The position numbers were made by a program, and so were the translations under genes. DNA of 64,000 bases from an archaeon. Lineage in GTDB: Archaea; Methanobacteriota_B; Thermococci; Methanofastidiosales; NM3. The notes beneath the pieces were generated by a model that was given only the letters and a program-made list of their open reading frames with translations, made no database searches and was not told the origin of the DNA. Each line of letters starts with the position of its first letter. Within the stretch, counting starts at the first letter, position 1. This document shows positions 42,652 to 51,712 of the stretch, piece after piece. Where the stretch lies: positions 1 through 64,000 of the forward strand of contig RXIG01000028.1 in assembly GCA_004212155.1 (NCBI GenBank), read 5' to 3'.

Positions 42652-44409
42652 TTATGTTTCCTCTTTCGAGTTGTTTGCTTCCCGTTTTTTCTGCATGCAG
42701 ACTATCCCGGTGTTCTTCTCTCCATCGACATATACTTTGAATCCTTTGGGGTATGTTATCAGCTTTATGAGGTCAGAATTGAATCTGTTCGGCTGTTCAT
42801 CAAAAAACTCCCGGTTGAGCTTTCCTCCCTTTTCCATGAAGACAGGGATGTAGAGCGTCTTGAGCGACATGAGGTCGCCAAAGAAGTGAGTGCCAAACGA
42901 CAGTTCGGGGTCTGTGCCGCATGTTGACACCTCTACGATGACCGTAGCGTTCGATATCTCGCTGTACGTTACTGGAACACCCAGTTCTGGAGTGGATGTT
43001 CCCCAGCGTCCCGGGCCGACCAGTATGTATCGTTCGTTCTGGAGGATTTCGTTGACCTTGCCTATCTCGCGAGCTATGGCATACGACGTCTGTGCGTTGA
43101 AGTTCTCCGGGGGGACATAGACGATGTGTGGAATGTTGTAACGGAATCCGTTGCCTAGCACGTTCTTGCTCCTGATGATGATGTCGTCCTTAGGCAATCG
43201 CGGTATCCTTACCTTGCGGTACTCGGGGCGACTGCCAAGGGGCCTGGCCTGGACGAGGTAGAACGTGCCGTTGAGATTGTCATCGAAGTCCATGGCGAAC
43301 TCGATGTCGATGGCGATGCCAAAGAGGCGTTCAAGGCTTGAGAGTATCTCGTCGATAACGGGGATGAACGGGTAGTACTTGCTAGTGGAAAGGATCCGTT
43401 CGAACGTCGGCACGATCTTCTCGTCAGTGCCTATATGCGGCTGTGTCGGCACGAAGTATTGATTTTCCTTGAGGGTCGAGCAGGTGATGTAGAGATTCTT
43501 TGCACTCTTTTTTACCTCGTCCAGGTCGAGTGTCTGGAATTCGCCCGTCGCAAGGTCGAGCACATCTATCTTGGTCTGGGAGTATCGGACGATCTCATTG
43601 ACGATCGAACCTTCTGGACGAAGCTTGGGGTTTGAAAGTGAGAAGACGCGAGCGTAGTTGCGTCCGACGGCACGGGTGCCAAGGCCGGCGACGAGCCTGC
43701 CGATGCCGTCCTCCATCTTGACGCGTTTGCTCCATGGATAGTAGTTTTTCGAGAACGCGACGCCAGCAATGAGGGGGAAGTAGAGATCGTCGCTGTGCTT
43801 GCGCCCCACAACATTTTGCACGACGATGCACATCTTCTCTTTTTGCCATGGGATCTTATGTTTTTTTCTGTATTCCTTGGCATTCTCGTTGAACGTGGAT
43901 GCGTAAACGCTTTTGACGGCATCTTCGATCGATTTGATACGGTATTCGAGCGTGCCGCTGTTAGGAATGAATATGGACTCGTAGATGCCTGCGAACGAGT
44001 ACTTGAGACTGTCCTCGAGTAGTGACGACGACCGGATGATGAGCGGTCCATTTTCCTTCTCGAGAATGTCATAGAGCACTGTCTGGAGATCCTCTGGCAT
44101 GTTCGCCTCAAGGAACTTCTGATTCATCTCCTTGACGCTCAGGATCCTTCTGCATTTGTCATTGACGATGTCGCTGAGGTAGTTCATGTCGATGAACGAA
44201 TCATAGAACTCCGAAGTGATAATGTACGAACGTGGGAAATGTACATATGATGCATACGATCCTTTTATCGTGGCCTCTTGGTAAGCCTTCATAGAGAATA
44301 TTATTCCTTTTGCTTTGCCACCAACATGGCCGTTGCCGTATATGGTGACATCATCGGGAAGTTCGTCGGGATCTACGCGATATGTCACAAACGCAGGGTC
44401 TTGGGTCAT
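42652..44409 (-). CDS. PEP/pyruvate-binding (PPDK N-terminal) domain protein without swivelling domain
   Basis: 585 residues. The N-terminal half matches the ATP-grasp-like nucleotide-binding domain of PEP synthase/PPDK (GNGHVGGKAKGI, IIRSSSLLEDSLKYSFAGIYES, IEFAMDFDDN, FYLVQARPLGSRP). The TxH phosphohistidine and PEP/pyruvate barrel domains are absent. The C-terminal 170 residues (RYILVGPGRWGTSTPELGVP, STCGTDPELSFGTHFF) are an extra conserved-looking domain. Similar stand-alone proteins exist in archaea without assigned role; ATP-dependent phosphotransfer to a separate partner is inference. It lies between tRNA-Ile and tRNA-Pro. Confidence 0.8.
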   Translation of the reverse strand: MTQDPAFVTYRVDPDELPDDVTIYGNGHVGGKAKGIIFSMKAYQEATIKGSYASYVHFPRSYIITSEFYDSFIDMNYLSDIVNDKCRRILSVKEMNQKFLEANMPEDLQTVLYDILEKENGPLIIRSSSLLEDSLKYSFAGIYESIFIPNSGTLEYRIKSIEDAVKSVYASTFNENAKEYRKKHKIPWQKEKMCIVVQNVVGRKHSDDLYFPLIAGVAFSKNYYPWSKRVKMEDGIGRLVAGLGTRAVGRNYARVFSLSNPKLRPEGSIVNEIVRYSQTKIDVLDLATGEFQTLDLDEVKKSAKNLYITCSTLKENQYFVPTQPHIGTDEKIVPTFERILSTSKYYPFIPVIDEILSSLERLFGIAIDIEFAMDFDDNLNGTFYLVQARPLGSRPEYRKVRIPRLPKDDIIIRSKNVLGNGFRYNIPHIVYVPPENFNAQTSYAIAREIGKVNEILQNERYILVGPGRWGTSTPELGVPVTYSEISNATVIVEVSTCGTDPELSFGTHFFGDLMSLKTLYIPVFMEKGGKLNREFFDEQPNRFNSDLIKLITYPKGFKVYVDGEKNTGIVCMQKKREANNSKEET

Positions 44410-44610
44410 TGAGAATCCTTTGTGGCGATAGTATTAATATATTTTGCATTTTTGGAACAAAGCGTCATCGATTCAAAAGATACCATCCTGTGAAGAAAGC
44501 GATATTGCGGCGCCCATCGCGGTGTGACGCTAGGTCGAACGGCCCCCTTGGCTACAAAACATTTTTTAAGCGATGTCCGCTGTATCTAGATACTCACTCA
44601 ACTTTGTTGT

Positions 44611-44685
44611 GGGACCGTGGGGTAGCTTGGTCCATCCTTTGGGGTTCGGGGCCTCAAGTCTCGCGTTCAAATCGCGACGGTCCCA
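44611..44685 (+). tRNA. tRNA-Pro (CGG anticodon)
   Basis: A 75-nt cloverleaf. Acceptor GGGACCG/CGGTCCC, discriminator A, followed by genome-encoded CCA (44686-44688). The anticodon stem TGGGG/CCTCA has one G-T pair and the loop TTCGGGG gives CGG. T loop TTCAAAT. A TTTTTTAAG box is about 45 nt upstream. Confidence 0.95.
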
Positions 44686-44698
44686 CCAGCTTCGTTTC

Positions 44699-45469
44699 TC
44701 ATCTGAAGATGGTGATGCAGTACGTCTCGCCGCTGATATCCAGTATATGCGTTTGCGCATCAAGCGTGAGGACCGTTCCATCCTTGGTCGTGAGCTTTAT
44801 CGGATGAGCTGCATATCCTTTCGAGGTCGCCTCCTTGATGCTCTTATAGAGCATGGCCTTGTCCTCTGGAGGCATGAGCGATGCGGGGGTAATTCTCTCG
44901 AGCTCTTCCCTCACGTACTGGAGGAGGTTGCAAAACGCATCATTGAGGAACAAGAAACGTTCTGGAAGCGCATCGGCTGAAACGTGACAGATCATGATCG
45001 GTTCGACCGCGTTGTTAAAAAGGTCTGTGTAGCGCTTTTGCTCCTGCATGAGCCACTCGCTCTGCTTTAGGTTATAGAACTCCGATAACCTATTTGCTAT
45101 CTCTATGAGGAGGTTTCGCTCCTCGAGGAGGAAGGGCCCGTCGTCAGCCTCGGGGCGTTTGGCGAGATAGTGAACCTCGACACACCCTATCGGTTCGCCC
45201 TGGTAGAAGATCTTCTCCTTCTGGCTCCATCTTCCCTCCCTGAAACGGGGAGATGTCACTGATGTCGGCCCTATGGTGATCCTGGAGCAGCATATCTCGG
45301 AATATTGCCATCCAGGGGGAATGATCTCCGCTATCTTGCTGAGTTGTTGCTCGAAAGGGATGTTTTTCTTGGTCATGACCTTTGATATCTTGTAGAGTGT
45401 ATTGAGCTCCTTTACCCGCTCCCTCAGTTTTTTCGTGATATCGTTGGTCTCATCCGTTTTTTCTGACAT
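44699..45469 (-). CDS. GAF-PAS sensor protein without output domain
   Basis: 256 residues. A short coiled start (KKLRERVKELNTLYKISKVM), a GAF-like domain with PPGWQYSEICCSRITIG and GEPIGCVEVHYL, a linker helix, and a PAS domain (YTDLFNNAVEPIMICHVSAD to GETYCITIF). There is no kinase or DNA-binding module, so it probably signals by protein contact. Archaeal sensors of this shape are common. Start set at the ATG before SEKTDETND; upstream codons are AT-rich and unlikely. Confidence 0.8.
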   Translation of the reverse strand: MSEKTDETNDITKKLRERVKELNTLYKISKVMTKKNIPFEQQLSKIAEIIPPGWQYSEICCSRITIGPTSVTSPRFREGRWSQKEKIFYQGEPIGCVEVHYLAKRPEADDGPFLLEERNLLIEIANRLSEFYNLKQSEWLMQEQKRYTDLFNNAVEPIMICHVSADALPERFLFLNDAFCNLLQYVREELERITPASLMPPEDKAMLYKSIKEATSKGYAAHPIKLTTKDGTVLTLDAQTHILDISGETYCITIFR

Positions 45470-45631
45470 GTTCGACCACATTCTATGGATGCTATCTCCT
45501 ATGGACCATAACGTCCCGCTTGCTACCCCACTACATCCATGGATTATATAAATGATGGGATGGTTCGGAGGCAGATATACGGGTATATGCATCCTGGCCG
45601 CACCATAAAAACATTTGCGTATGAATCCGCT

Positions 45632-46039
45632 TCATTCCTCTTTCGCCCCCATCTCTCCCCTGCGCTGCTCATACACCGATTTGCAGTAGTTGTAGAATGC
45701 GCAGTCCTTGCATATCAGCTCGAGTACGGAGGGCGTCACAACCTCGTCTATGACCGAGTAGATCTCTGTCGTTGAATAGGTCCGTTCGCACATGAGCCCT
45801 GTTGCTCGCAACACCTTCGCATCGAGCAGTTTCGTGAAGAGGAGCTTGGGGCACGTTTCACGGTGCGGGCAGTGCGTGCAGATGTCGTCTTCCCCGCAGA
45901 TGAGGCGTATGCGTACGTTGTCATCGTCGATCTTTTTCTTGATCTCCTTGAACGCCTCTACGAAGTGATGGCTGTATCCTAGTCCGTAGAACGTACAGAT
46001 GCACAATAAGTGGTGTGGCCTCAGATTGATCGTTTCCAT
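45632..46039 (-). CDS. DUF1284 iron-sulfur-type protein
   Basis: 135 residues with the DUF1284 hallmark NLRPHHLLCICTFYG and multiple cysteines (ICTHCPHRETCPKL, ICKDCAFYNYC). DUF1284 proteins are thought to bind an iron-sulfur cluster; the role is unknown. The ATG at 46039 starts the conserved part. No partner gene is coupled. Confidence 0.88.
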   Translation of the reverse strand: METINLRPHHLLCICTFYGLGYSHHFVEAFKEIKKKIDDDNVRIRLICGEDDICTHCPHRETCPKLLFTKLLDAKVLRATGLMCERTYSTTEIYSVIDEVVTPSVLELICKDCAFYNYCKSVYEQRRGEMGAKEE

Positions 46040-46200
46040 GGGGCACCATTCCCTGAGAATTGGCATTTCTACCTCAAGACCAAACAATATAAATATTCTT
46101 GAGGAAGCGTGAATCTATTCCTTTTATGGGGTTGTGCTCAAGGATATTTGATATAAAGATTTTTAAATAGTCGGCCATCAAGTGACTACAAGGTGAGAAC

Positions 46201-46614
46201 ATGTCGGGATATGATTACGAGAAACTCCTCGATGACGCACGGGACTCGCTCCCCCAGAACCTCTTCGAGGGAAGCAGATTTGAGATGCCTAAGATTAAGG
46301 CGTTTGTCGTGGGAAATAAGACGATAATCAAGAACTTCAGAGAGATCGTCAATACCTTGCGCAGGGATGAGAATCACATCATGAAGTTCCTCTTGGGTGA
46401 GATGGCAACATCTGGTAACATCGAGGGCTCACAAGCCGTCTTCCAGGGTAAGTTCACCCAGTCGTTCATACAGGACAAGCTTCAAAAGTACGCTGACAAC
46501 TTTGTTCTATGCATGGAATGCAAGAAACCGGACACGACGATAGTGAAGGAAGGGAGGATCTACTTCCTGCGCTGCGAGGCATGTGGCGCAAAGCATCCTC
46601 TCAGGAACTACTAG
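46201..46614 (+). CDS. aif2b: Translation initiation factor 2 subunit beta
   Basis: 137 residues. N-terminal helix (YEKLLDDARDSLPQNL), the core KTIIKNFREIVNTLRRDENHIMKFLLGEMAT, and a C4 zinc ribbon, CMECKKPDTTIVKEG then CEACGAKHPLRNY. It is part of the aIF2 complex that delivers initiator tRNA. An AGGTGAG site precedes the ATG. First of a three-gene translation operon. Confidence 0.97.
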   Translation: MSGYDYEKLLDDARDSLPQNLFEGSRFEMPKIKAFVVGNKTIIKNFREIVNTLRRDENHIMKFLLGEMATSGNIEGSQAVFQGKFTQSFIQDKLQKYADNFVLCMECKKPDTTIVKEGRIYFLRCEACGAKHPLRNY

Positions 46615-46621
46615 TGGTGTG

Positions 46622-46918
46622 ATGAACGTTTACGTGAAGGTCCATAAGGCATGCAACGACGTGCTCGTTGCCATGTGCGATACGGACGTGCTCGGCAAGG
46701 AATTTCGAGAGGGGGAGCTCCATATCACCCCTTCTCCCTCTTTCTACAAGGGAAAGCTCATACCGATAGAGGAGTGTGAACGCTATTTTGCCGCCGCATC
46801 CATACTCAATCTTGTCGGAACGAACGTAGTGGAACGCGCCATATCAGCAGGATATATCGATCGGGAGCATGTGCTTACCATTGGCGGGACCGTGCATGCA
46901 CAGATGGTGGTCGTCTAG
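46622..46918 (+). CDS. DUF424 protein
   Basis: 98 residues of DUF424: VYVKVHKACNDVLVAMCDTDVLGKEF, EGELHITPSPSFYKG, and NLVGTNVVERAISAGYI. The family is archaeal and typically sits between aIF2-beta and NMD3, as here, which hints at a translation or ribosome link. It is 7 bp after aif2b and 2 bp before nmd3. Confidence 0.92.
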   Translation: MNVYVKVHKACNDVLVAMCDTDVLGKEFREGELHITPSPSFYKGKLIPIEECERYFAAASILNLVGTNVVERAISAGYIDREHVLTIGGTVHAQMVVV

Positions 46919-46920
46919 CG

Positions 46921-47997
46921 ATGTTTTGCTACAAGTGCGGAAAGGAAGCGCGGCTTGTCGACGGATTGTGCAGGGAGTGCTACGTGAAGGAGCACTCGCT
47001 CATAACGCTTGAGACGCACTATCCTGTAGTCATATGCAAGTATTGCGACACGTACCTCTACGATGTGTGGCGCCAGTTCTCATATATAGAGGACATCATC
47101 GACACGATCCTGGACAAGGCGGCGGGAAAGCGGCGCATACGTGCGGTCGACGATTTCGGTCCCCCCTCCTACGACCCGCTCCAGGTTCGCTACAAGGTAA
47201 TCCCCGAAAAAGAAACATTTGTCGTCGAATGCGAGGTCTATGGCCGTGACGATCCCTTTAGCGATGTTGCGATCACCGAGGACCATGTATTTGTCGTGGA
47301 GCCGAAGTACACAGTATGCCCCCGGTGCTCGAAGAAGTATGGCGGCTACTACGAGGCGATATTCCAGGTTCGCAGGGAGGGCAGGCCCCTAACTGCCGAT
47401 GAGGCGCAGTACTTCATCGACGAGGTCTCCTCGCTGTCCGATGCCGAGCTCGAAAAGAACGAGATGGCGTTCATAGCAAAGGTCCAGACGCGAAAGGAGG
47501 GTGTAGACTTCCAGATGGGATCGCTCAAGTTCACAAAGAAACTTGCCCGGACCCTCCTGTCGCGCTACGGCGGCTCGATAGGGGAATCGCACCGGCTCGT
47601 GGGGTTTGACAGGCAAGAGGGCAAGGAGCGACATCGCACCACGATCGTCTATCGGCTCTCCAAGTTCGAACCTGGGCAGTACGTGTTTTACAAGGGCTCG
47701 CTGTGGAAGGTGGCAAATGCAGTGGACAAGCTTTCACTGGAAACCTTCGATGACGCGGCCACAATCGACTTCAAGAAGGTCGAGAAGGAGGCCAGTGAGG
47801 GACAGCTGGAGATAGTAGGGTCAGAATTCTTACGTAAGGGCCTCATAGCATCGTTCAATGACGGTGCCGAGGTGCTCGCTCTCGACACGTATGAAACGTA
47901 CGAGCTCGAGGCAGCCAGCGTGCCCAAGGGGCTTACCCAGGGCGACCAGGTGCTCTTTCTCATCAAGGACAGCAGATGTCACGTCGTCAACCCGTAG
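46921..47997 (+). CDS. nmd3: NMD3 homologue
   Basis: 358 residues. Two N-terminal zinc-binding motif pairs (CYKCGKEARLVDGLCREC, and CKYCDTYLYDVW with CPRCSKKYGGYY), then a long beta-rich region. In eukaryotes NMD3 is the 60S export adaptor; in archaea a 50S assembly role is presumed. Its end overlaps the convergent nucleotidyltransferase gene by 19 nt. Confidence 0.93.
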   Translation: MFCYKCGKEARLVDGLCRECYVKEHSLITLETHYPVVICKYCDTYLYDVWRQFSYIEDIIDTILDKAAGKRRIRAVDDFGPPSYDPLQVRYKVIPEKETFVVECEVYGRDDPFSDVAITEDHVFVVEPKYTVCPRCSKKYGGYYEAIFQVRREGRPLTADEAQYFIDEVSSLSDAELEKNEMAFIAKVQTRKEGVDFQMGSLKFTKKLARTLLSRYGGSIGESHRLVGFDRQEGKERHRTTIVYRLSKFEPGQYVFYKGSLWKVANAVDKLSLETFDDAATIDFKKVEKEASEGQLEIVGSEFLRKGLIASFNDGAEVLALDTYETYELEAASVPKGLTQGDQVLFLIKDSRCHVVNP

Positions 47998-49346
47998 GTT
48001 ATTCGCACGTGCAGGACACCGTCTTTCCATAACGGTGTTGCATTGACGGGTACGAGCTGCGAGTCAATCAAATACCGCACAAACGTCACTTCCTTCGCTG
48101 GAAGGCGCATCTTCCCCTTTATGACGTTGTTTGGGATACGAAACTCTGCGTAGAGCTCCCCCCCATACGATGTGATGTCACATACCGTACGTTGGCTGAT
48201 GTGCTTTGTCTCGTAGCGCTTGAGCGAGACACCGGCGACAAGCTCGGATGGAGGTGCCTCGAACGGCAGCATGGCGTACAATTTCCCGATCGTTGCCTCA
48301 TCGACGCCGGAGAGGTACGCAACCTCGTCGAACTTGCCGTCCCAGAACTGGTCTATCCCCGAACGATAGATGGCATCAGCCGTAACGGCGTCGACCGTCT
48401 GCGAGGCGCGCGCCACGAAAAAGGCTCTGTCGATCATGGAATCAATACGCTGGTCCTTAGGAGTGACGTTCTTTTTCGTGTAGTTGTCGATGAGCTGGGC
48501 AACTTCTTTCCGTGATACCTTGTTCTCGAGGCAGGAGATGGCAAGATTGGTAAGCACATGCTGGTAACCGGCACGCCTCAATGGGTAATGGAGCATCTCC
48601 TCGTCCTTGTAGGGTCGCCCCATTGCGATCTCCTCCGCGGCAGCCACATTGATGTTGGCGATCTTGAGAAGCTTTGAGACCGAGTATGTGTTGACCACAT
48701 GGAGCAGCGTGTCCATGTCGCGCTTCAGTGGGATGTTGCCCTCCTTGAGCTCGCGTTCTATTACATCTTGGGATTCCTTGGGAAGCAGGTGCCTGACCGG
48801 GGCGGTAAGCCGCCCTGTCTCCAGGATGGCGCGCCGGATATAGCGTCCGGAGACGGTCTCGTTGTCTATTTTGTACGTAGGGGTGATGTGGTATCCCATG
48901 CGCTTCTTGTGAGTGATGGCATGAAGCTCGTTGGCGGCCACCCATCGTATGAGATTCCTATCCTCCCACGATCGCGGAATGCCCATGAGCATGCCCCGTT
49001 CGGCAAACCATCGAGAGACCTCCATGATCCGATCATGCGTCATCTTCGAGGCGGCGGCATCGACGATGTCGGTCATGCCGTCACGCGCCATCATGTCTAT
49101 TCGTATGGGGACGGTGTATGAGAGCGGAAGGCGGTAATGGAGCCCGCGAACGGGGATCGCCTCCACCCCGAGCGCCTCGCAAATCTCCCGTCTGGCCTCA
49201 AACGTCAAAAATGGTGGCGTATGGTGCGCCGTATAATCCTCGTTGATGTAGGCAAAGACATCGCCTACCTTCTTTCCCTCCTTGATGAGGTGTATGTGTC
49301 CTTTGTGCACCGGATCGAAATCGACGCCCATTCCCACTTTATGCAT
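47979..49346 (-). CDS. HxGH nucleotidyltransferase, TmcAL-like
   Basis: 455 residues. The N-terminal VGMGVDFDPVHKGHIHLI carries the HxGH signature of the nucleotidyltransferase superfamily; VSGRYIRRAI corresponds to the second signature (ISSTxIR-like). Overall layout recalls TmcAL, the bacterial tRNA(Met) cytidine acetate ligase, but the family match is not certain. The C-terminal 250 residues are helical then beta-rich. The start is the ATG at 49346, with a TATAAATA box about 27 nt upstream; 50 upstream in-frame codons are discarded. Confidence 0.65.
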   Translation of the reverse strand: MHKVGMGVDFDPVHKGHIHLIKEGKKVGDVFAYINEDYTAHHTPPFLTFEARREICEALGVEAIPVRGLHYRLPLSYTVPIRIDMMARDGMTDIVDAAASKMTHDRIMEVSRWFAERGMLMGIPRSWEDRNLIRWVAANELHAITHKKRMGYHITPTYKIDNETVSGRYIRRAILETGRLTAPVRHLLPKESQDVIERELKEGNIPLKRDMDTLLHVVNTYSVSKLLKIANINVAAAEEIAMGRPYKDEEMLHYPLRRAGYQHVLTNLAISCLENKVSRKEVAQLIDNYTKKNVTPKDQRIDSMIDRAFFVARASQTVDAVTADAIYRSGIDQFWDGKFDEVAYLSGVDEATIGKLYAMLPFEAPPSELVAGVSLKRYETKHISQRTVCDITSYGGELYAEFRIPNNVIKGKMRLPAKEVTFVRYLIDSQLVPVNATPLWKDGVLHVRITYGLTT

Positions 49347-49591
49347 GTTCCATGGGTTGAGCGCAATATATTTATATAACTTGTGCAAGACGTTGGCATG
49401 CTGGATGACAGCCGTGTACCGTATGGGTCCTCCGTTGAGCATGCTTTGCGCAAACGATGAGACGGTAGCCAACCCCGGTACAGGACAGCCCGCCATGAGA
49501 GTTATCCGATGGAGAGAGGATTCCCCGAACGATGAATCTTGGATGTTAGTGTGTCGGGCGACATTACTTTCTTTGCCTTTTAGGTGATGCC

Positions 49592-49885
49592 ATGTATTCC
49601 AAGGCCATCTCAGAGACCTGCGACGGTGTGCTTATCGACGTGATGGTAATTCCGAACTCGAAGGAATCGGGGATGGAATGGGACCCGTGGCGCTCCCGCA
49701 TTCGCGTGAAGGTGCGCGCAAGACCGACCAAAGGGAAGGCAAACGAGGAAGTTGTCGGAGTTTTTTCGAGTGTAGGGCCTTCTCGTATTATTCGCGGCCA
49801 TCTCTCCCGTGAGAAGACCGTGCTCATCGAGGCATCACCGGATGAGATCAAGTCATTTCTTGCATCACATCTCCAAAAATCGTGA
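49592..49885 (+). CDS. DUF167 (YggU) family protein
   Basis: 97 residues. VLIDVMVIPNSKESG, RIRVKVRARPTKGKANEEVVGVF and SREKTVLIEA match the DUF167 alpha/beta fold. Function unknown; archaeal copies occur widely. A perfect AGGTGATG site lies before the ATG. Confidence 0.9.
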   Translation: MYSKAISETCDGVLIDVMVIPNSKESGMEWDPWRSRIRVKVRARPTKGKANEEVVGVFSSVGPSRIIRGHLSREKTVLIEASPDEIKSFLASHLQKS

Positions 49886-50160
49886 TATCGGGAGCCATGC
49901 GCGAGAGAAGAGGGATCAGAAAGAGCATGCATAACCGTGCTTCTAGTAGAAGTGCTTTGCCTAGTTAGGATTGCGTGATGCAAGGCTTTCAGGCAGTCAC
50001 AAACATAAAATGATTGAAGTTATATTATTTTTATACCAAAAAGTTAATAAATGGTTTAAAGGATAATATGGTTTGTTACGCATAATAACACGTTCATTTA
50101 TAAAAAATACTGTCGTAGGACCCCACCATCATCCAACTCATCCTTAATTAATTACCATTA
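49886..50160. other. Intergenic region before dnaG
   Basis: 275 bp with no supported gene. A CTTCTA-G-TAGAAG inverted repeat lies at 49940-49952. The second half is very AT-rich and contains several TATA-like boxes, the best a TTTATAAAA at 50097-50105 that would start the dnaG transcript near 50128. Confidence 0.5.
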
Positions 50161-51678
50161 TTGGATCCGAAGGATCGCCTAGGTAGAGCTAGTTCTTACG
50201 ACGTATTGCTGGAGGTGTTCATTATTAAATCTAATAAGAATTCAGATATAAAATCCAATTCTACTCAAGAAAAGGAAAAGAAAACGGATGTCACACTTAA
50301 AAATGAGATAGGCACCACAAAGTACATCGTACAGGCCACCATAGGTGCATCGGGCATTGTAGAACGCCCTGACGTAGTCGGTGCCATATTCGGCCAGACC
50401 GAGGGTCTGCTTGGCGACGACCTTGACCTGCGGGAACTCCAAAAGACCGGCAGGGTGGGTCGCATACGCGTGAGCATAGCCTCGAAGGGCGGAAAATCCT
50501 ACGGTACCATCTCCATACCATCATCGCTTGACAAGATCGAGACTGCCGTGCTTGCGGCGTCGCTTGAGACCATCGACAGGGTAGGCCCCTGCGAGGCCAA
50601 GATCGCCGTCACGAAAATCGAGGACGTACGGTCGTCCAAGCGTGCGTATGTCGTCGATCGTGCCAAGGAGATCCTCAAGGAGATGATGGACATCGAGGTG
50701 CCAGAGACGCAGGAGCTCACCGAGGAGGTCAAACAGGCCGTGCGGGTGAAACAGATTACCAAGTACGGTCCCGAAAGCCTTCCGGCAGGTCCGAACATAG
50801 ACGATTCTGACGCGATCATCATCTGCGAGGGTCGTGCTGATGTGCTCAATCTATTGAAGTATGGCATCAAGAACGCCATCGCTGTTGAGGGGACATCGAT
50901 CCCCAAGTCCATCGCCAAGCTTTCCAAGGAAAAGACCGTGACCGCGTTCATCGACGGTGACCGTGGCGGCGAGCTGATACTCCGCGAGCTCATGGAGGTC
51001 GGCGAGATAGACTATCTCGCTCGCGCTCCGCCAGGCAAGGAAGTAGAGGATCTCACCCGAAAGGAAGTCTTCAAGGCGCTGCGAAACAAGGTTACCGCCG
51101 AACAGGCGCTCAACGAGCTGTTCGAGCGCACCGAGATTCCCAGTTCGCTGGTCAAGGAGGAACCCGTAGAGGAATCCCCACAACGACATGCGACCGCCAA
51201 GAATCTTCCGCCGCACCCTAAACCTCAGCCACCACCCGTTCCCACGTCACAGGAATCCTCGAAAGGGAGTAGCAAGAAGGACAAGGAAAAGCCTAAGGAA
51301 CGCCCTAGGGACAAGGAAAAGCCTAAGGAAAAGCCCCAATCCCCCAAGGAATCGCGCGAGCCAGAGGAGCTCGAGCAGTTCAAGGAGGTCATTGACAAGC
51401 TTCCCGGCACCCTTGATGCGTATATCCTCGACAAGGACCGCAACGTCAAGCTGAAGGTCTCGGTACGGGACCTCGTCGATGCGATGCGCTACACCGAGGA
51501 TGTGGATGCAGTCGTGTTTGACGGAGTCATCACACAGAGGCTTGTCGATATAGCCGCGGAACGCTCCGTTCGCTATCTTGTTGGCGTGAAGGCTGGAAAC
51601 ATTACGAAGAAGCCGCTCAATCTGAAGGTGCTCTCGTTCAAGGACGTCATCTCAGACTGGCAATCATCAAACGAGTAG
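50161..51678 (+). CDS. dnaG: Archaeal DnaG-like primase
   Basis: Up to 505 residues. Conserved archaeal DnaG N-terminus (TTKYIVQATIG, ERPDVVGAIFGQTEGLLG), TOPRIM domain with IICEGRADVLNLL and TAFIDGDRGG, then a Lys/Pro-rich linker and a final domain. The protein is linked to primase activity and to exosome RNA polyadenylation in archaea. The start is unclear: only TTG/GTG codons are in frame near the 5' end, and the sole good ribosome site (GGAGGTG, 50211-50217) precedes two ATT codons at 50221 and 50224. The annotated TTG at 50161 is the longest option. Confidence 0.9.
   Translation: MDPKDRLGRASSYDVLLEVFIIKSNKNSDIKSNSTQEKEKKTDVTLKNEIGTTKYIVQATIGASGIVERPDVVGAIFGQTEGLLGDDLDLRELQKTGRVGRIRVSIASKGGKSYGTISIPSSLDKIETAVLAASLETIDRVGPCEAKIAVTKIEDVRSSKRAYVVDRAKEILKEMMDIEVPETQELTEEVKQAVRVKQITKYGPESLPAGPNIDDSDAIIICEGRADVLNLLKYGIKNAIAVEGTSIPKSIAKLSKEKTVTAFIDGDRGGELILRELMEVGEIDYLARAPPGKEVEDLTRKEVFKALRNKVTAEQALNELFERTEIPSSLVKEEPVEESPQRHATAKNLPPHPKPQPPPVPTSQESSKGSSKKDKEKPKERPRDKEKPKEKPQSPKESREPEELEQFKEVIDKLPGTLDAYILDKDRNVKLKVSVRDLVDAMRYTEDVDAVVFDGVITQRLVDIAAERSVRYLVGVKAGNITKKPLNLKVLSFKDVISDWQSSNE
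51280..51330. repeat. Direct repeat in the dnaG linker
   Basis: A 21-bp identical block begins at 51280 and again at 51310, 30 bp apart, encoding repeated DKEKPKE units of the DnaG linker. The repeat is inside coding sequence and in frame, so its expansion would lengthen the disordered linker. Confidence 0.8.
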
Positions 51679-51712
51679 GCCACCCGGCCACTCCCTCTTT
51701 TTTTATCAACGA

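Noticed and set aside
46040..46200. Search for a small RNA before aif2b
   Set aside because: The region is explained by AT-rich promoter elements; no C/D or H/ACA boxes were found.
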